NCBI GenBank assembly: GCA_046153875.1 | Contig: JBJXFE010000004.1 | Location: 1-25,078 of the forward strand | Length of the DNA stretch: 25,078 nucleotides | Origin: JBJXFE01 sp046153875 | Lineage (GTDB): Bacteria > Planctomycetota > Phycisphaerae > Phycisphaerales > UBA1924 | Direction: 5' to 3' | Shown here: in pieces, positions 21,717 to 25,078 of the stretch | Layout of the letters: the number at the start of each line of letters is the position of its first letter | Numbering within the stretch: position 1 is the stretch's first letter | The notes under the pieces: generated by a model | Seen by the model: only the letters and a program-made list of their open reading frames with translations | The model's database searches: none | What the model was told of the DNA's origin: nothing | Translations under genes and position numbers: made by a program

Positions 21717-23150
21717 CTACGGACACCCCAGCACATACTTGTTCTGGAAGCAGCCGAAGTCGGCGATGGTGAGGTTGCCGCTGGCGTTGCAGTCGGCGTA
21801 GGGGTCGCCCAGGACGTACTTGCCCTGGAAGCAGCCGAAGTCGGCGACGGTCTGCGCGCCGTCACCGGTGCAGTCGGGGTAGCACAGGTCGTAGCGCGCG
21901 AGCCAGGCGTCGTTGAAGCCGCCGCCGCCGGGCGCGAAGGTGCCCTGTGTGTACCCGGCGGCGAAGACGCTGCCCGGGCCGGCGAGCGCGAGCGCCGACG
22001 GGCTCTCGTACGCCGAGGATCCGAACTGGTCGATCCACGCGACATTCGTTCCGCCCTGGATGTGAGCGATCCAGACGTCGGCGCTGCCGGCGCTCGGACC
22101 TCCAAAGGAGCCGTTGGTGAGCCCCGCCAAGAACGCACCGCCCAGGCCGTCGGGTGACATGGCCTCGACATCGCCCGCGGCACCACCTCCGAACTGGATG
22201 ATCGACTGCTGCGCCCCTCGCGTGTCATACCGCGCGAGCCAGGCGCCGCCGTTCACCGACCCGGCCATCAGGCCGTTCGTGCTCCCGGCGAGGAACGCGC
22301 CCCCTAAACCGTCGGAACTCAGGGCACGCCCCGTGTCCCACTGGGCCGTCCCGATCTGGCGACCCCATAGCAAACGCCCGTTCGCATCGAACCGCGCGAT
22401 CCAGGCATCGGGCTCGCCCGCCTGCGGGCCGAAGAGATCCCCCGAGGTTGAGCCCCCGATGAAGAAACCACCGGCCCCGTCAGGGGATATTCCAACTGGG
22501 TTGTCATTGCTCGGCGTGCCGAACTGGATCAACCAGAGCCGCTCCCCATCGGCGTCGTAGCGCGCGACCCAGGTGTCGAGTGCACCCGCGTTCGGTCCTC
22601 CCAGGCTGCCGCCGAACGTCCAGCCCCCGCCGACGACACCGCCCACGCCGTCTGAACAGAGTACCGTGGCGACGTCCATCGACGGTGTCCCGAGTTGACG
22701 AACCCAAACGGGACCGCCGGTCGAGTCCCGGCGCGCCACCCAGGCGTCTCCTTGTCCGGCCGGCGGCGCGCCGAAGTTCCCCCCTGTGAAGCCCGCGACA
22801 TACACGCCGTCGTCGGGCGCGGGCGCGAGGGCCGAGGCGTTCTCTCCAGAACTGGTTCCGAACTGAACGCCGACGATTAGGTTGCCGGCATCATCGAACC
22901 AAGCCAGGTACACATCCTGCAAGCCGAAGCTCGGACCGAACAGAGATCCGAGCGTTCCGCCCGCCACCACGACCTTGGCCGGCTCGACCATGAGCAGCGC
23001 CGACGCCCCTTCGTCGCTCGACCCGCCGAACTCGCGGAGCCAGGTCGGCTCCTGCGCGCTCACGCTCGCCGCGAGGAGGAGCGCGATCGCAGTTACAACG
23101 GGCGCGGTCGCCCCGCGAGCCGGCGAACTGAGTGAGCTGTGTCCCATCAT
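21717..23150 (-). CDS. Secreted SBBP-type beta-propeller protein with GC-type dockerin end
   Basis: A 477-residue protein. ATG 23150 overlaps the upstream TGA as ATGA and is followed directly by a second ATG. Signal peptide to about residue 35 (ALLLAASVSA-Q). Residues about 40-420 are seven or so repeats of about 50 residues with the pattern W-(V/I)-x-Q-(F/L)-G-(T/S)-x-x-x-D, DGxGGxFxxGxT, G-x-x-D-A-W-(I/V)-A-R-(Y/F)-D. This is typical of SBBP / beta-propeller repeat proteins. Residues 423-477 are two EF-hand-like dockerin repeats (DCTGDGAQTVADFGCFQ, DCNASGNLTIADFGCFQ) ending in LGCP. The propeller may bind a polymer and the dockerin may tether it; neither partner is in the window. Confidence 0.87.
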   Translation of the reverse strand: MMGHSSLSSPARGATAPVVTAIALLLAASVSAQEPTWLREFGGSSDEGASALLMVEPAKVVVAGGTLGSLFGPSFGLQDVYLAWFDDAGNLIVGVQFGTSSGENASALAPAPDDGVYVAGFTGGNFGAPPAGQGDAWVARRDSTGGPVWVRQLGTPSMDVATVLCSDGVGGVVGGGWTFGGSLGGPNAGALDTWVARYDADGERLWLIQFGTPSNDNPVGISPDGAGGFFIGGSTSGDLFGPQAGEPDAWIARFDANGRLLWGRQIGTAQWDTGRALSSDGLGGAFLAGSTNGLMAGSVNGGAWLARYDTRGAQQSIIQFGGGAAGDVEAMSPDGLGGAFLAGLTNGSFGGPSAGSADVWIAHIQGGTNVAWIDQFGSSAYESPSALALAGPGSVFAAGYTQGTFAPGGGGFNDAWLARYDLCYPDCTGDGAQTVADFGCFQGKYVLGDPYADCNASGNLTIADFGCFQNKYVLGCP

Positions 23151-24838
23151 GGCGGTCCAAATGCGGAGGAGGGAGGCGTCTCGCACTCGCACGGCAGCCA
23201 CTTCTGGTTCGGGTTCCAGAGCATCGTGTGGTCTCCCACCCCGAGCGGACCGCCGTCACCGAGCCACCACGGATCGTCTCCCCAGTTGCCGTCTCGGATC
23301 ACGAACTCCGCCCAGTCTTTGTCGAGCTCATCCACATCCCCATCGCTGTCCATGTCGCCATGAAAGTAAGTCAAGACGTGGGTCTCAGGAATGATGCACG
23401 ACGGGTTGCTCCACTTGGTGTACTGGGCGTCGTACGCCGCCCAATCGGCCGGGGTCCGCTCCCCATCGCCGTCAAAGTCGCCCGGGGGGTCGATCTTGCC
23501 GAAGCTGAACAGACGCTCCGCGAACCCGCTGTACTCGTTGGCTCCACCCTGCCAGAACGTGAAGCCCTTGCAGATGTACCACTGGTAGAGGTTCTCGAGC
23601 CGCTCGAAGGGGTAGTAGTACTCGTGGGGACCCTCGTCCTTGGCGCCGTTCCAGTCCGGGTGGACGCTCCCATCCGGGCACGTCGGGAGCTTGACAGGCC
23701 AGATCGCGGCCTCGCGGCGCTGGGACGCGAGCGTGGGCAGGCTCCAGGTGTGTCCCACGGGCGGGTAGGGCACCGGACAGGGCGCGCCGTTGAAGTAGTG
23801 CTTCTCGGCCAGCCACAGCTCGATCACAAAGGGCATGTAGGCGAACTGCGCCCAGTCCACCGTGTACCGGTCCGGTGCGGGGATGGCGTTCTCGTCCGAG
23901 AGCGGGAACGCCTCGCCGCCGAAGATCAGCGGCGCGATCGAGTCGCTGAACAGCGCGGGGTTGTACGCGAACTGGAGCAGCTCGGTCGAGCCGTTGTGGG
24001 CCGACACCGCGGCGAAGTCCAGCCAGAACCGCTGGACGCCGACCTCGCGCCACGGGGCGACGTTCTGCCAGGTCTTGCCCATGTCGGTCTGATTCGTCGT
24101 CAGGGGGTAGTGGGCGGCGGGCGCGCCGAAGCAGGGGTACATGAGTGCACCGGGGCAAGTCGCCTGGATGGTGCACGTGAACGGCGCGATGTTCGTCTGC
24201 ATGCACAGCGAGCAGGGGTTCTCGATCGCCCAGCCCATGTAGATGCCCACCTGCACGTCCGGGTGGGCGTCGATCCAGCCCGCCAGGCCCCACGTGTGGG
24301 GCTGGCCTTGGACGCCGGTCTCCTCGAACCAGTCGCGGCGCCACTCGGCCATGGGCCACCACTGCGATGGGGGAACGAACTGGCACGACGCCACGCCCGC
24401 CGGCGCATAGAGCACGATCCGTCGGTAGCCGAGCGCGTAGCGGTGGTCGAGGTGCGCGATCAGCCAGTCGAACTGGTCGGGGCGGCCGTTGCTGACTTCT
24501 AACGAGAACCAGTTGCTCTCGATGTCGAAGGCGCTCCACTCATCCACCAGCGTGTCCGTGCAGGTAATCGGCGGGCCGTCAAACGTCGCGTCCCACCATA
24601 AGTCCAGCAGACCCCGATCGTTGTCCACGTAGTTCCCGTTGCTGAGGCGGATCTCCGCCGTGGGCCGACGATCGGCCCACGCGGTGGTGTTGGGTGGGTC
24701 GGGGAACCACTGGCAGTTGCCGCAGCGGTAGGGGATGTTGATCGGCCACGGGTCGGCGCACGCCGAGGACATCGGCCCGAACTGCGCTCGTGCAACCATC
24801 GGCGTCACCACGGACAGGGCTGTGGCCGCGGCGGCCAC
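23147..24838 (-). CDS. Secreted protein of unknown family with two dockerin-like EF-hands
   Basis: As sequenced, 563 residues from GTG 24838 (VAAAATALSVVTPMVARA-Q), but that start has no basic n-region and no ribosome site. The better start is ATG 24905, one base out of frame because of a G13 run. The mature part is rich in W, Y and P and has paired Cys. It may be a TIM-barrel-like hydrolase: RIVLYAPAGV, VQVGIYMGWAIENP, VQRFWLDFAAVSAHNG and PLIFGGEAFPLSDENA have the alternating strand/acid look. I recognise no family. Residues 453-518 hold two calcium-loop motifs (GDFDGDGERTPADW; GDMDSDGDVDELDKDW) of type I dockerin style, unlike the GC-type in the next gene. It is the first gene of a two-gene operon. 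Confidence 0.75.
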   Translation of the reverse strand: MAAAATALSVVTPMVARAQFGPMSSACADPWPINIPYRCGNCQWFPDPPNTTAWADRRPTAEIRLSNGNYVDNDRGLLDLWWDATFDGPPITCTDTLVDEWSAFDIESNWFSLEVSNGRPDQFDWLIAHLDHRYALGYRRIVLYAPAGVASCQFVPPSQWWPMAEWRRDWFEETGVQGQPHTWGLAGWIDAHPDVQVGIYMGWAIENPCSLCMQTNIAPFTCTIQATCPGALMYPCFGAPAAHYPLTTNQTDMGKTWQNVAPWREVGVQRFWLDFAAVSAHNGSTELLQFAYNPALFSDSIAPLIFGGEAFPLSDENAIPAPDRYTVDWAQFAYMPFVIELWLAEKHYFNGAPCPVPYPPVGHTWSLPTLASQRREAAIWPVKLPTCPDGSVHPDWNGAKDEGPHEYYYPFERLENLYQWYICKGFTFWQGGANEYSGFAERLFSFGKIDPPGDFDGDGERTPADWAAYDAQYTKWSNPSCIIPETHVLTYFHGDMDSDGDVDELDKDWAEFVIRDGNWGDDPWWLGDGGPLGVGDHTMLWNPNQKWLPCECETPPSSAFGPP

Positions 24839-24905
24839 GAACGGCGCGAGCGACCGAACTACCTCACGCCCCCCCCCCCCCGACCCGGTTCATCGTCATC
24901 GTCAT
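24839..24905 (-). other. Out-of-frame 5' coding segment with G13 tract (possible phase switch)
   Basis: ATG 24905 follows AGGGGA (24913-24918) by seven bases and encodes MTMTMNRV, then runs into 13 consecutive G (sense strand; 24869-24881 as C on plus). In the present length translation ends after MTMTMNRVGGGGA. With 12 G (or 15) it would read on as GGGGREVVRSLAPFV into AAAATALSVVTPMVARA-Q, a complete signal peptide with a basic n-region. Confidence 0.7.
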
Positions 24906-25030
24906 CACGGCGTCCCCTTTCGCTCGCGCGTCCGCGCGTTCGACCCGGCGCGCTCGCGCGCGCCACCTGGAGCACGCCCCGCAACACAAGGGCACGCGAG
25001 CGAGCCGGAACCGGCCGCCGCAGCTTCTCC

Positions 25031-25058
25031 AACCTACTACGGGCCGGACGCATGTCAA
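25031..25058 (-). promoter_or_regulatory. Candidate sigma-70-type promoter for the dockerin operon
   Basis: On the minus strand a perfect -35 TTGACA (25058-25053) is followed 16 bases later by TAGGTT (25036-25031), a weak -10. It would start transcription about 120 bases before ATG 24905. The rest of 24906-25078 holds nothing else I can identify. Confidence 0.4.
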
Positions 25059-25078
25059 CCGGAATCCGGCGGAATCGG

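Overview
The window reads as GC-rich bacterial chromosome from a planctomycete, most likely class Phycisphaerae. The main reason is a recurring C-terminal module, two EF-hand-like repeats built on DCN-x-SG-x-L-(S/T)-(V/I)-ADFGCFQ and ending in GCP. It closes three secreted proteins here (4457-4867, 17689-18960, 21717-23150) and is typical of Phycisphaerae. An ECF sigma factor overlapping a Ser/Thr kinase with a TPR tail, Tat-exported proteins and frequent ATGA start/stop overlaps fit the same group. No rRNA, tRNA, CRISPR array or intact insertion sequence was seen.

Left region (1-4456), degraded and accessory: the 3' end of a HARE-HTH-like gene with a clear terminator; a probable HhH-GPD-like protein; two minus-strand genes in a lower-GC patch (a two-TM membrane protein, and a membrane-anchored protein with nine exact hexapeptide repeats); two small Cys-rich zinc-ribbon-like genes; a headless remnant ORF; and a receiver-HDOD gene cut by an in-frame TAG and apparently fused at its 3' end to the remnant. 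A 30-codon relic of a contractile-phage tail sheath protein lies at 4301-4390. Together these suggest a decayed prophage or phage-derived patch.

Central region (4457-13609), the most striking: six minus-strand genes with three ATGA overlaps and gaps of only 18 and 9 bases. Transcribed in order they encode three secreted collagen-like proteins, an astacin-family metalloprotease, a fourth collagen-like protein and a small dockerin-ended protein. The four collagen-like proteins share a signal peptide, an N-terminal domain of about 105 residues, 21-22 Gly-X-Y triplets and a GNVG(I/V)GT motif, but have three kinds of C-terminus. I read this as an extracellular fibre or adhesin system made with its own protease. 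Astacins process procollagen in animals, so the pairing is suggestive, but that function is inferred.

Right region (13610-25078): a divergent promoter region; the ECF sigma/kinase pair; a GntR(FCD)-type regulator translationally coupled to a secreted HAF-repeat dockerin protein; two plus-strand genes for Tat-exported proteins (an intradiol-dioxygenase-like protein and an ankyrin-like protein) that share a duplicated 146-bp leader; and a two-gene dockerin operon. The first gene of that operon has a run of 13 G in its signal-peptide region that puts the best start out of frame by one base. This is a strong candidate for phase variation, or else a sequencing error.
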